In this document: one piece after another, positions 8,401 through 16,647 of the stretch
Position numbering within the stretch: the stretch's first letter is position 1
Layout of the letters: each line of letters starts with the position of its first letter
Origin: Acidobacteriota bacterium
GTDB taxonomy: Bacteria > Acidobacteriota > Holophagae > Acanthopleuribacterales > Acanthopleuribacteraceae
NCBI GenBank assembly: GCA_020637335.1
Contig: JACJWC010000001.1
Location: forward strand, 1 to 64,000
Length of the DNA stretch: 64,000 bases
Reading direction: 5' to 3'
Notes under the pieces: model-generated
Database searches by the model: none
What the model saw: only the letters and a program-made list of their open reading frames with translations
Told to the model about the DNA's origin: nothing
Program-made: the position numbers and the translations under genes

Positions 8401-9511
8401 CTGTGGCATTGAATGCCAGCACCAGGACACGCAATGCCCTGATTGTGCATTTCCTTTGGAATTGGAAATCCAGACCAGCCTGAACTGGCAGCGTTTTAAA
8501 GGCATAAATGTTCAAAAATGGAACCGCATTGCCCAACTTTTAATGAAAAACGGAATTGTGATTCAAAGTCGACCTGCCACCGATTGGGAAGACCAAAAAT
8601 TTTGGTGGATTTTTCCTGGAGCTGGGCTTTTGGTCCTACTCTCCACCTTCCTGTTTGGACCGAGTTTAGCCAATTGGATCTGGCCCATTCGCGCCGACCA
8701 GGAAGTGCTTACACTGGACCAAAACCCGATTCGGGCCAAGATCCAGGATCCCAATCAGCCGGAAATCAATGATCCACCCGAAGAGCGATTACCCCCTGCT
8801 GCCCGCTCCGAACCACCCGTACCGGAAACAACCCAGGAGCCAGGGGATGATTTGAGCGAATTGACCCCACCTCTGACCGAATCCGATTTCGGACCGGCCA
8901 TTTCATTAGAAGAGGCAGAATCCATCCTGGCAGACTGCGCCGGGCGGGTCAGATTGGAAGGCCAATCTTCATTCTGCGCCCTGGTCGGTACTCAAGGCGC
9001 CGTGCTTGCGCCAGCTAATTTATTGGTCAATGCCTTTAAACGCGAGAACAAACTGGTCTCAGATTCTGGATCTTTGGAAGAAAAGGCCGTGGTCTTGGTC
9101 CCGGCTATTAGCCTGAACGGTCGTCAAGTCGAAAGCAGTCAAATGCTGGCCCAGCGCGATTCGGTTCCCTTTGTCCTTTTGGAAACTGATCTGAACCTGC
9201 CCGCGACCATTCAAATCGAAGCCTTTCGCCCGTTGAGTATTGATGACCGCGTGTATTTCATTTCGGCTACCCAACCCATGCAAGTGGAGTCGGCCAAGGT
9301 CGTCAGCGATCGTTTTGATGCCTACTCCGGCCTGCGCCTGTTTCACTTATCCAGCAGTTTTGGCGACCGGCTGGACGGAAGCCCAGTCCTGACCGAACAA
9401 GGTAAACTGATCGGCTGTTTTATGACCTTTGACGATCAGGATTGTGTCGTTGTTCTCACCGACCTGGTCAACAAAATGCCCGAAGCCTATCCCTATCTAC
9501 ACGGCGATTGA
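8378..9511 (+). CDS. Zinc-ribbon membrane protein with degenerate trypsin-like domain
   Basis: The 377-residue protein starts with a four-Cys zinc ribbon ('FCPDCGIECQHQDTQCPDC'). A hydrophobic segment lies near residues 72-95, followed by a Pro/Glu-rich linker and a beta-rich domain from about residue 195 to the end. That domain resembles HtrA/trypsin-type proteases: 'GAVLAPANLL' sits where the His motif is expected, 'VPFVLLETD' where the Asp motif is, and 'RLDGSPVL' where GNSGGP is. None of the three catalytic residues is present, so it would be a binding pseudo-protease. This fold call is inference. ATG 8378 is favoured by AGGAG 8 bases upstream. The gene ends inside the iscR promoter. Confidence 0.6.
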   Translation: MTARFCPDCGIECQHQDTQCPDCAFPLELEIQTSLNWQRFKGINVQKWNRIAQLLMKNGIVIQSRPATDWEDQKFWWIFPGAGLLVLLSTFLFGPSLANWIWPIRADQEVLTLDQNPIRAKIQDPNQPEINDPPEERLPPAARSEPPVPETTQEPGDDLSELTPPLTESDFGPAISLEEAESILADCAGRVRLEGQSSFCALVGTQGAVLAPANLLVNAFKRENKLVSDSGSLEEKAVVLVPAISLNGRQVESSQMLAQRDSVPFVLLETDLNLPATIQIEAFRPLSIDDRVYFISATQPMQVESAKVVSDRFDAYSGLRLFHLSSSFGDRLDGSPVLTEQGKLIGCFMTFDDQDCVVVLTDLVNKMPEAYPYLHGD

Positions 9512-9535
9512 CAAACCCAGCGCGACGCCTATAAT
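9508..9535 (+). promoter_or_regulatory. Sigma-70-type promoter of the isc operon
   Basis: A perfect -35 box TTGACA (9508-9513) and a perfect -10 box TATAAT (9530-9535) are separated by 16 bases. The -35 overlaps the TGA stop of the upstream gene. Transcription would start about 9541-9543, inside the palindrome described next. Confidence 0.8.
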
Positions 9536-9540
9536 TTAAA

Positions 9541-9559
9541 TAGGACCAAAATGGTCCTA
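9541..9559. promoter_or_regulatory. Operator-like palindrome before iscR
   Basis: TAGGACC-AAAAT-GGTCCTA is a perfect inverted repeat with 7-base arms and a 5-base spacer, lying at the predicted transcription start of the isc promoter. An Rrf2 regulator is encoded next to it, so autoregulation by the [2Fe-2S]-sensing protein is the natural reading. The assignment of binding is inference. Confidence 0.7.
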
Positions 9560-9572
9560 TATGGAGTATCCG

Positions 9573-10031
9573 GTGTTGCGTATTCCCAAATCTGTTGATT
9601 ACGGTGTGCTCATCCTCCTCACTCTTTTTGAGAGCGAAGATCAGATGTTGAGCGCCAAGGAAATTGCTACTCGCTGTGGCGTGAGCTATCAACAGGTAGC
9701 TAAACTGCTGAAAATGCTCGTTAAAAATGCATTGGTTCATTCCAAGCAGGGCGCACAAGGCGGTTATTCGCTCAGCCCGGAAAAAGCCAATTTGAATCTT
9801 GAAGAAATTTATCAAGCCCTTGAGGGCCCCTTTTCCTTTGCCGAGTGTATGGACAAACATGTGGCCGGATCTAACGGCTGTAAAGTCGACCCTACCTGCC
9901 GGCTCAAACCCCACCTGGCAATCATTAACCAAGCCATTCAAAGTGTCTGTCGCAGCTTGACCTTAAAAGACATCAGCCGTTCCCGACATCGCAAACCCGA
10001 ATTACCTTTTCCTCTTGGAGTCGCCTTATGA
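9573..10031 (+). CDS. iscR: Rrf2-family Fe-S cluster regulator (IscR-like)
   Basis: This winged-helix DNA-binding protein senses Fe-S cluster status and should control the operon it heads. The helix-turn-helix is in 'SAKEIATRCGVSYQQVAKLL', with the wing 'GAQGGYSLS'. Three cysteines that would hold a [2Fe-2S] cluster follow the IscR pattern ('AECMDKHVAGSNGC' then 'DPTC'). I prefer the GTG at 9573, giving 'LRIPKSVDYGV', since GGAG lies 6 bases before it. The ATG at 9561 would put the start against the operator palindrome. The stop overlaps the iscS start by 4 bases (ATGA), indicating translational coupling. Confidence 0.9.
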   Translation: MLRIPKSVDYGVLILLTLFESEDQMLSAKEIATRCGVSYQQVAKLLKMLVKNALVHSKQGAQGGYSLSPEKANLNLEEIYQALEGPFSFAECMDKHVAGSNGCKVDPTCRLKPHLAIINQAIQSVCRSLTLKDISRSRHRKPELPFPLGVAL

Positions 10032-11242
10032 AATTTCCCGTTTACATGGACAATCACGCCACGACACCGATGGACCCCAGGGTCCTGGAAAAGATGCTGC
10101 CCTATTTCACGGAGCGCTTTGGCAATGCCGCCAGTCGGAACCACAAGTTTGGCTGGGAAGCGGAAGCAACGGTTGATCATTGCCGTGAGGTAATCGCTCA
10201 ATCCATCGGGGCAGACCCCTCGGAAATCATTTTTACGTCGGGTGCCACAGAGAGCGACAACCTTGCCGTTCTTGGCACCGGTCGGATGTACAGCAAAAAA
10301 GGCAACCACATCATTACCGTGCAAACCGAGCATAAAGCCATTTTGGATAGTTGTGCGGCCTGGGAGCGCGAGGGCGGTAAAGTTACCTATCTGCCCGTCG
10401 ACAGCCAAGGCATGATCGATTTAGACGACTTGCGCAAGGCAATCACTTCGGAAACCCTGTTGATATCGGTCATGATGGTGAACAACGAAATTGGTGTCAT
10501 TCAACCGATTCGAGAAATTGGCGCCATCGCGCGCGCCCATGATGTTTTCTTTCACACCGATGCAACCCAAGGCGTAGGAAAACTACCGGTTAATGTGCAG
10601 GATATGAACATTGACTTGATGTCGTTTACCGCCCACAAAATTTACGGACCCAAAGGGATCGGCGCCTTGTATGTGCGCAAACGCAAACCGCGTGTTCGCC
10701 TGACACCCATTCTGTTTGGCGGCGGTCACGAGCGCGGCATGCGTTCTGGCACCTTGAACGTGCCCGGAATCGTTGGCCTGGCAGAGGCACTGCGCTTATC
10801 GGTGACCGAGATGGAGAGCGAACAGGCACGAATCGGCCAACTGCGCGACCGATTAGAGCAGGGTTTACGTGCCCAGCTCGATGAGATTTATCTAAATGGC
10901 CATCCCCAACATCGCTTGCCCGGCAACCTCAATTTGTCATTTGCCTATGTGGAAGGTGAAGGACTGATGATGGGAATCAATGATATTGCCGTCAGTTCCG
11001 GGTCTGCCTGCACTTCCGCATCGCTTGAGCCCTCTTATGTCTTGCGTGCCTTGGGCGTTGGTGATGAACTCGCCCATTCGAGCCTGCGCTTTGGTCTCGG
11101 CCGGTTTACCACGGAAGAGGAAGTGGACTACACCATTCAGCGCGTTTCCGAAGCCGTCAAAAAGTTACGAGATATGTCCCCGCTCTACGAGATGGCCAAA
11201 GAAGGCATCGACCTCAAGAGCATAAATTGGACAGCCCATTAA
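10028..11242 (+). CDS. iscS: Cysteine desulfurase IscS
   Basis: This PLP-dependent enzyme takes sulfur from cysteine as a persulfide and hands it to IscU. The 404-residue length is normal. The PLP lysine lies in 'SFTAHKIYGPKGIGALY', the active-site loop cysteine is in 'SSGSACTSASLEPSYVL', and the N-terminus 'YMDNHATTPMDP' is canonical. This is the group I (IscS/NifS) type. It overlaps iscR by 4 bases and is followed 10 bases later by iscU with a strong AAGGAG site. Confidence 0.96.
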   Translation: MKFPVYMDNHATTPMDPRVLEKMLPYFTERFGNAASRNHKFGWEAEATVDHCREVIAQSIGADPSEIIFTSGATESDNLAVLGTGRMYSKKGNHIITVQTEHKAILDSCAAWEREGGKVTYLPVDSQGMIDLDDLRKAITSETLLISVMMVNNEIGVIQPIREIGAIARAHDVFFHTDATQGVGKLPVNVQDMNIDLMSFTAHKIYGPKGIGALYVRKRKPRVRLTPILFGGGHERGMRSGTLNVPGIVGLAEALRLSVTEMESEQARIGQLRDRLEQGLRAQLDEIYLNGHPQHRLPGNLNLSFAYVEGEGLMMGINDIAVSSGSACTSASLEPSYVLRALGVGDELAHSSLRFGLGRFTTEEEVDYTIQRVSEAVKKLRDMSPLYEMAKEGIDLKSINWTAH

Positions 11243-11252
11243 GGAGTAAAAC

Positions 11253-11630
11253 ATGGCATATAGCGATCGAGTAATCGACCATTACAACAATCCCCGCAAC
11301 GTGGGGAGCCTGGACAAAAATGCAGAGGATGTCGGCACCGGGATCGTGGGTGCCCCAGAGTGCGGCGACGTCATGAAGCTACAGATCCGTGTCGAGGAAG
11401 ACCGCATTGTAGATGCCAAATTCAAGACTTTTGGCTGTGGTTCGGCCATTGCCTCGTCCTCTTTGGCAACTGAAATGTTAAAAGGCAAGACCTTGGACGA
11501 GGCCTTTCAAATCAAGAATTCCCAATTGGTCGACGAATTGAGTTTGCCGCCGGTTAAGATTCACTGCTCTGTTTTGGCAGAAGATGCGATCAAAGCAGCG
11601 ATAACCGATTTCCGCAAAAAGAAGGGCTAG
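11253..11630 (+). CDS. iscU: Fe-S cluster scaffold protein IscU
   Basis: IscU is the scaffold on which [2Fe-2S] clusters are built before transfer. The three ligand cysteines are present in 'GAPECGDVMKL', 'TFGCGSAIASS' and 'IHCSVLAED'. The HscA-recognition motif LPPVK is also present ('LSLPPVKIHCS'). Together these mark a true IscU that works with the HscBA chaperones encoded downstream, rather than SufU. The length of 125 residues is typical. Confidence 0.97.
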   Translation: MAYSDRVIDHYNNPRNVGSLDKNAEDVGTGIVGAPECGDVMKLQIRVEEDRIVDAKFKTFGCGSAIASSSLATEMLKGKTLDEAFQIKNSQLVDELSLPPVKIHCSVLAEDAIKAAITDFRKKKG

Positions 11631-11632
11631 GA

Positions 11633-11959
11633 ATGATCCAAATAACCGAAAAAGCCACCGAAGAGTTCAAACGCATTATGCGGGAAGAGAACGATGGCGA
11701 TGCGCACGGCATTCGAATCGGAATCAAGGGTGGAGGCTGCTCCGGCTTCTCCTATGTGATGCAATTCGAAAAAGAGGCGCGCGAATTTGATCGGGTTTTT
11801 CAGGCAGATGACGTGCCCATCTTTATCGATGCCAAATCGTTGGTTTACCTGTCCGGCATCGAAATCGATTACGAAACGGATCTCTTGAACCGCGGCTTCA
11901 AATTCAACAATCCCAATGCCGTGAAGTCTTGCGGCTGTGGGACCTCCTTTGCCGTTTAA
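11633..11959 (+). CDS. iscA: Iron-sulfur assembly protein IscA
   Basis: This A-type carrier protein delivers Fe-S clusters or iron to targets. The 108-residue protein has the three conserved cysteines of the family, in 'KGGGCSGFSYV' and 'KSCGCGTSF'. It begins 2 bases after the iscU stop and is followed 8 bases later by hscB. Confidence 0.95.
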   Translation: MIQITEKATEEFKRIMREENDGDAHGIRIGIKGGGCSGFSYVMQFEKEAREFDRVFQADDVPIFIDAKSLVYLSGIEIDYETDLLNRGFKFNNPNAVKSCGCGTSFAV

Positions 11960-11967
11960 GGTAGTCC

Positions 11968-12447
11968 ATGACCCTAACCGCTGAGCAGGACCCATTCGCC
12001 TATTTTGGTCTACCCGCCACAATCCGCCTAGATCGTGCGGCCCTCGACCGGGCCTACACTCAAAAAATGCGGGCCATCCACCCGGATGTTGTGGCCCAGG
12101 ACCAAAAAGCCGAGGCCGAAATAGAGGCTGCTTCCTGTCACCGCGCCTACCAACAACTGAGCGGATTCAGAAGTCGCGCCGAGGTTATATTGCGTCTCCG
12201 CGGTGAATTCAGCGCGGGCAAGCAGGTGCCTCCTGGATTTTTGGAGGAGATTTTTTCGATCAACGAACGCCTGGAGGAAGGCGAGGATCTGCTTGCAGAA
12301 GCAGAAACTCGAGTGATCGCCCGGCGCCGATCGATTGAATCGTTACTGGAGCAAAATGCACCGCTTTCCGAGGTACGGGCCTTGCTCAACGCCTATATCT
12401 ACGAAGAAAATCTTTATAAACAATGCGAGAGCAAGGAAGAGGACTGA
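11968..12447 (+). CDS. hscB: Fe-S assembly co-chaperone HscB
   Basis: HscB is a J-domain protein that brings IscU to HscA and stimulates its ATPase. The N-terminal J domain starts with 'DPFAYFGLPATIRLD' and carries the HPD tripeptide in 'MRAIHPDVV'. The C-terminal half is a helical bundle of the HSCB_C type. The length of 159 residues is slightly below the usual 170. The N-terminal Cys-rich zinc region of some HscB proteins is absent. Confidence 0.93.
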   Translation: MTLTAEQDPFAYFGLPATIRLDRAALDRAYTQKMRAIHPDVVAQDQKAEAEIEAASCHRAYQQLSGFRSRAEVILRLRGEFSAGKQVPPGFLEEIFSINERLEEGEDLLAEAETRVIARRRSIESLLEQNAPLSEVRALLNAYIYEENLYKQCESKEED

Positions 12448-12452
12448 ACAGC

Positions 12453-14258
12453 ATGCAAGATCAGGCAATTGGCATCGACTTGGGTACAACCCACTCCTTA
12501 GCAGCCATTTTTCGCAATGATGGCGCTGAATTGGTGGACCCCAACCAGCCGTTGGTGCCATCAGTCGTCTATTTCCCAGCCAATGGGACACCTATTGCGG
12601 GACGCGAAGCTGTCCTTCATGCCCAAGACCACCCGGAACGAACGCTGTTCTCGATTAAGCGCCTGATGGGAAAAGGACCCCAGGACCTCAGCCTGACTGA
12701 ACAAAACTATCCCTTCCATTTGATTGCCCATCAAGGCTTATGGACCGCACAACTCGATACGGATCATTTTGTCAGTCCGCCAGAAGTTTCGGCCCACATC
12801 CTGCGCGAGATCCTAAATCAATGCGAAGCCAAATTAGGCTACCGTCCAAGCCGGGCCGTAATTACAGTTCCCGCCTACTTCAACGACAAACAAAGATCTG
12901 CGACCAAACAAGCAGCCGAAATGTTGGGCTTGCGTGTCATCCGCATGATTAACGAGCCAACGGCTGCAGCCTTGGCCTACGGCATGGGCCATCTTCAAAA
13001 GGGTACAGTCGCAGTATACGATTTGGGTGGGGGGACCTTTGATTTAACCCTGCTCTCCATTACCGATGGCGTGTTTCGGGTATTGGCCACCCATGGCGAC
13101 ACGCTACTTGGTGGTGATGATTTTGATGATGTGCTCATGCACCAATGCCTTGCTGAATGGCAAATCGAAACCCATCAGGTGAGTGCTCAAGAAAAACATC
13201 ACTTGCGCCAAAACATCAAAAGGGCCCGCGAGTCGCTTAGCCAAACCGATCAAGTTGAATTGGTTGTGAGCCTTGGGGGTTTACCCAAGAAACACCTCAT
13301 AACCCGCAAGGCATTTGACGATCTTATCGACCCATTGATTCAAAAAACCCTGAAGGCCACCCGCAAAGCCCTGCGCGATGCGCAACTAACCGCTGGCGAT
13401 ATCGAACACGTCGTTTTGGTGGGCGGGACCACACGGACCCCTTTGGTTATCCAACGCGTCGGGTCCTTTTTTGGGCTGAAACCCCGGGTGGACCTGAACC
13501 CTGATCACGTGGTCGCTTTGGGTGCTGCCATCCAAGCAGCCCTTCTCGACCAACAGACCCAAGATATGCTGCTCATGGATGTGACCCCGCTATCCTTAGG
13601 CATCGAAACCATGGGCGGGGCGGTCAACAAGGTCATTATGCGCAATGCCCCCATTCCGGCCCGGGCAACCGAGCAGTTCACCACATATATGGATAACCAG
13701 ACGGGCATGGATTTTCACATCGTCCAAGGCGAACGCGAGTTAGCAGAAGACAATATTTCCCTAGCGCGCTTCAAACTGAGTGGTATCCCACCCATGCCAG
13801 CGGGGCTCGCGCTGGTCAACGTCCGTTTCCAACTCGATGCAGATGGAATTTTAACCGTTGAAGCCGAAGAACAACGCAGTGGTCAACGGGCCGCCATAGA
13901 GGTCGTACCGGGTCATGGCCTGGACATGGATTCGGTGCGGCAACGGGTGCTGGACTCAATTGAGCATGCCCAGGAAGATATCGAAAGTATCCGCATCATT
14001 ACGGCACGCACCAAAGCACAAACCCTGGTGCTCGCAACCAAACGCGCCCTGGCCCAAAGTCAATCCCTTTCACCAGAGGAACGCGAAACCATTTCAAGTG
14101 CCGTCAGAGCCGCAGAGGACGTCATTGAGAGCAAAGATGTCGCAGCCATTGAGTCCGCTTCTGAAAAACTTAATCAGGCAACGCAGTCCCTGGCTGAGCA
14201 GCTTTTGGAGCGCGCATTCACAGAATCGGTACGCGGGAAAACTGTGAGCGAACTCTAA
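12453..14258 (+). CDS. hscA: Fe-S assembly chaperone HscA (Hsp70 family)
   Basis: HscA is the specialised Hsp70 that drives cluster release from IscU. The ATPase domain shows 'GIDLGTTHSLA', 'NEPTAAALAYGMG', 'DLGGGTFDLTLL' and 'HVVLVGGTTRTPLV'. A substrate-binding domain follows from about residue 385. The protein of 601 residues lacks the long DnaK lid tail, as expected for HscA. I chose the ATG at 12453 because AGGAAGAGGA lies just upstream and Hsp70 homology begins at once; an ATG at 12423 inside hscB is less likely. No ferredoxin or iscX gene follows. The 3' end forms part of a terminator hairpin. Confidence 0.95.
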   Translation: MQDQAIGIDLGTTHSLAAIFRNDGAELVDPNQPLVPSVVYFPANGTPIAGREAVLHAQDHPERTLFSIKRLMGKGPQDLSLTEQNYPFHLIAHQGLWTAQLDTDHFVSPPEVSAHILREILNQCEAKLGYRPSRAVITVPAYFNDKQRSATKQAAEMLGLRVIRMINEPTAAALAYGMGHLQKGTVAVYDLGGGTFDLTLLSITDGVFRVLATHGDTLLGGDDFDDVLMHQCLAEWQIETHQVSAQEKHHLRQNIKRARESLSQTDQVELVVSLGGLPKKHLITRKAFDDLIDPLIQKTLKATRKALRDAQLTAGDIEHVVLVGGTTRTPLVIQRVGSFFGLKPRVDLNPDHVVALGAAIQAALLDQQTQDMLLMDVTPLSLGIETMGGAVNKVIMRNAPIPARATEQFTTYMDNQTGMDFHIVQGERELAEDNISLARFKLSGIPPMPAGLALVNVRFQLDADGILTVEAEEQRSGQRAAIEVVPGHGLDMDSVRQRVLDSIEHAQEDIESIRIITARTKAQTLVLATKRALAQSQSLSPEERETISSAVRAAEDVIESKDVAAIESASEKLNQATQSLAEQLLERAFTESVRGKTVSEL

Positions 14259-14270
14259 TTTCCCGCTTTT
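14233..14270 (+). terminator. Intrinsic terminator at the end of the isc operon
   Basis: GCGGGAAA (14233-14240) and TTTCCCGC (14259-14266) form a perfect 8-bp stem, followed directly by TTTT. The 18-base loop contains the last codons and the TAA of hscA, so the left arm is inside the coding region. The long loop lowers confidence somewhat. Confidence 0.65.
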
Positions 14271-14276
14271 GTGGAT

Positions 14277-14305
14277 TTGAAACAGTTCAATTAAGCTAAC
14301 ATAAG
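14277..14305 (+). promoter_or_regulatory. Possible promoter for the rhomboid-like gene and its followers
   Basis: TTGAAA (14277-14282) and CATAAG (14300-14305) are separated by 17 bases, directly after the isc terminator and 28 bases before the next start codon. The -35 matches consensus at 5 of 6 bases and the -10 at 4 of 6. The position supports it more than the match does. Confidence 0.4.
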
Positions 14306-14332
14306 GACTGCATTACCTTCCTGGATGGTTTT

Positions 14333-16171
14333 ATGATCCTTTACCCATCAGCGGAGACACGCACCCATTTCAAAAACCCTCCTTGGACTACCCTGGTGGT
14401 TTGCCTCGTGCTGGGCGCTCTGTTTATCTCTGTTTATGCGCCGCGCAGAGCGCAGTACCAGGAAAAAAAACGGTTGGTTCGCCAACTGCTCGTTCAGGCA
14501 TTGGACGAAGAAGTTTCAGAAGGTCGATTACGCCACGACTTAGCCTTGCGCGCCCAAGAGGATCCCGCTTATCTCAACGCTGACCCTGAACTCAAGCAAG
14601 CGCTCAGCCTCACCACTTTGAAAAAATTGGAAGCATGGACCCAAACTCAAAACCCTCAAGACAGCATGGTCGGCGATAACCTTGGCGAAAAGGTGTTTTT
14701 TAGTTTGGTTCCCAACAATGCCGCCCTCCTAATCACCATAATATTAGGCCTGATCCTGTTTGGTTATATGCTTGAGCACATTTATTCTTCATTTGTCGTC
14801 GGACTGGTGTATCTACTCAGTATCGTGGGGATTCAATATTTAGATTGGGTTTTGCCGACAGACTATCAACCGCATCCCGCATTAAATTGGGCGAACTGGA
14901 GTCTGGCGATTGTAACGATGACGTTTTTAATGGCTCCGCTCGGCGCCATCACCTTGACCTTAAAAACCTGGATCGGTCGTATCACCAACATTGAAATTAA
15001 GGTCCCTACCGCCGTCCTTTATCTGGTCTTTATTGCTTCCTTTTTGATCATTAATTTCAAATTCTCGTCGCAAGATGAATACAGCTTGAAGTCTCTTGCA
15101 GGGTCCCTGGTGATTAGCTTTTCGCTACTGCTTTTGCTTTGGAAGGCACCAACGCGCAGCAAAATAATTCAGAACCAGGGACGAACCAGCGACAGTGAAT
15201 TGGCCAGCATCGAACTGTTGTTTAAGGAAGACCATGATGAAAAGGCATTAGCCAAAATTGAAGAGCTATTGAGAAACGACCTCAGCTCGGATCAGCTGCT
15301 GCGCGTTGCCGATATGGCCTGGCAACACAACGCAAGTGAAATGGCCAACCGAACCTACAATTTAGGCTTTCGCAACATGATTACCGAGAATCAGAATCTG
15401 ACGGAGATCCTGCCAATTTTTGAGAAATTGGTGGTCCGAGGTGTTCCTTTCCCCCTCTCCATCATGCGATCCACATTGGAAAAGGCCCTTGCCAACAACC
15501 ATGTTTCGCTGGTCCGTCGGCTATTGCCTTATTACCAAAAACAAGAGCAAGTCAGCAGGGAAGCGCTTCTCGACATTTACGAAAAACTACACGCTAAACT
15601 CGCCACACCGGGAAAAGAAGATGAAACCGGGCTTCAGGAACTCTTAAGTTGGTCTGAAGAGGATCCCGTCTTTTCACCTCTCCATCATAAGATCATGATG
15701 TATTTCAGTTCCAAGGCCGAAGGTCAAACCGGTTTTCTGGAGAGTTATTCTGCATTGAACCGGATCGATCACCATGTTGATATACAGATCAAAGGCATTG
15801 AGACCACCCATGTATCCGTAGTTTTGCCCAACGGTCAGGCACAAAATGTACCGTGGTCAGCAGCCATGGGTTTAATGGGCGGCCATGTCCTCACCCCAGA
15901 ACGGGGTTATCGAGGTTGTTTCTTCCTAAAAAATAAACGCAAAATCTTCGCTTGCCATTTTCGGCCCAAAGATGTGGATTTAACGCGCAATGGCGCCGCA
16001 ATTACCTTCGAAGATTTTTACGTGTGGTTCCGGCAGGAAGCACCCGAAGACATTCCGGTTATTGAGTTCGATCAGTTCAAGGATTTCAACGACGAATCCG
16101 CTTACATGGATGAAGTGGAAAAGTTTCTGGTCCAAACTCAACCGATTATTGATGGCGGTCGCATTTTATGA
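14333..16171 (+). CDS. Large membrane protein, rhomboid-like core without visible catalytic dyad
   Basis: The 612-residue protein opens like bacterial rhomboids ('MILYPS', then a membrane helix at about residues 20-40). It has further membrane helices between residues 130 and 275. The segment 'SLVPNNAALLITIILGLILF', followed by 'GYMLEHIYSSF', has the hydrophobic spacing of the rhomboid LxxHxxxHLxxN region, and the GxSGA region would fall near 'NWSLAIVTMTF'. The histidines and the GxSG serine are not there, so it would be a pseudo-protease at best. Residues 290-460 are helical and TPR-like. The last 110 residues include an SH3-like beta region. ATGA overlap with the next gene implies coupling. 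The rhomboid link is tentative. Confidence 0.5.
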   Translation: MILYPSAETRTHFKNPPWTTLVVCLVLGALFISVYAPRRAQYQEKKRLVRQLLVQALDEEVSEGRLRHDLALRAQEDPAYLNADPELKQALSLTTLKKLEAWTQTQNPQDSMVGDNLGEKVFFSLVPNNAALLITIILGLILFGYMLEHIYSSFVVGLVYLLSIVGIQYLDWVLPTDYQPHPALNWANWSLAIVTMTFLMAPLGAITLTLKTWIGRITNIEIKVPTAVLYLVFIASFLIINFKFSSQDEYSLKSLAGSLVISFSLLLLLWKAPTRSKIIQNQGRTSDSELASIELLFKEDHDEKALAKIEELLRNDLSSDQLLRVADMAWQHNASEMANRTYNLGFRNMITENQNLTEILPIFEKLVVRGVPFPLSIMRSTLEKALANNHVSLVRRLLPYYQKQEQVSREALLDIYEKLHAKLATPGKEDETGLQELLSWSEEDPVFSPLHHKIMMYFSSKAEGQTGFLESYSALNRIDHHVDIQIKGIETTHVSVVLPNGQAQNVPWSAAMGLMGGHVLTPERGYRGCFFLKNKRKIFACHFRPKDVDLTRNGAAITFEDFYVWFRQEAPEDIPVIEFDQFKDFNDESAYMDEVEKFLVQTQPIIDGGRIL

Positions 16172-16647
16172 TGCCCTTCTTGCTCCTGATTTTCCTGCAA
16201 ACACCCCAAGTAAAAACCACCCTCTTCTTTGTACGACATGCGGAGAAGGTTCAGGATGGCAGCCAAGATCCCGCTTTAAGTGAGATCGGTCAAAAGCGGG
16301 TTCAGCGCTTGGTCCACTTTTTTTCTAAAGTACCGCTGACAGAGGTCATCAGTACACCCACTTTGCGCACGCAATCGACGGCCCAGCCTATAGCTGAATC
16401 GCATCAATTAGACCTGACGTTGGTTGATATTGGCGATTTTTCTAATTTATTAGCCACGCTACCGCAAAAAGGTGGGACTTATTTGATTGTCGGCCACTCC
16501 AACACACTACCCGCCTGGATTGAAGCTTTGGGCTGTAGCTGTGAACCCATTGACGATCAGGATTACGACAATCTCTTCTTGATTTCTCTCGACCCCAGTG
16601 GCTGCAGCTCGCTTAGATTTCAGATCGAGGGCCCTGCCAAGCTGTGA
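16168..16647 (+). CDS. Histidine phosphatase family protein (SixA-like)
   Basis: The 159-residue protein has the RHG/RHA motif 'FFVRHAEKV' with the phosphoryl-accepting His. The second catalytic site is in 'YLIVGHSNTLP', and Arg in 'TPTLRTQSTAQP' completes the pocket. This small size matches SixA-like phosphohistidine or phosphoester phosphatases. The N-terminus 'MMPFLLLIFLQTP' is hydrophobic and might be a short signal or anchor. It overlaps the preceding gene (ATGA) and the following mltG gene (GTGA) by 4 bases each. The substrate is unknown. Confidence 0.85.
   Translation: MMPFLLLIFLQTPQVKTTLFFVRHAEKVQDGSQDPALSEIGQKRVQRLVHFFSKVPLTEVISTPTLRTQSTAQPIAESHQLDLTLVDIGDFSNLLATLPQKGGTYLIVGHSNTLPAWIEALGCSCEPIDDQDYDNLFLISLDPSGCSSLRFQIEGPAKL

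Noticed and set aside
9561..9572. ATG 9561 as the iscR start.
   Set aside because: It directly abuts the operator palindrome and leaves no leader room for a ribosome binding site. GTG 9573 has GGAG at proper spacing and gives the usual N-terminus.
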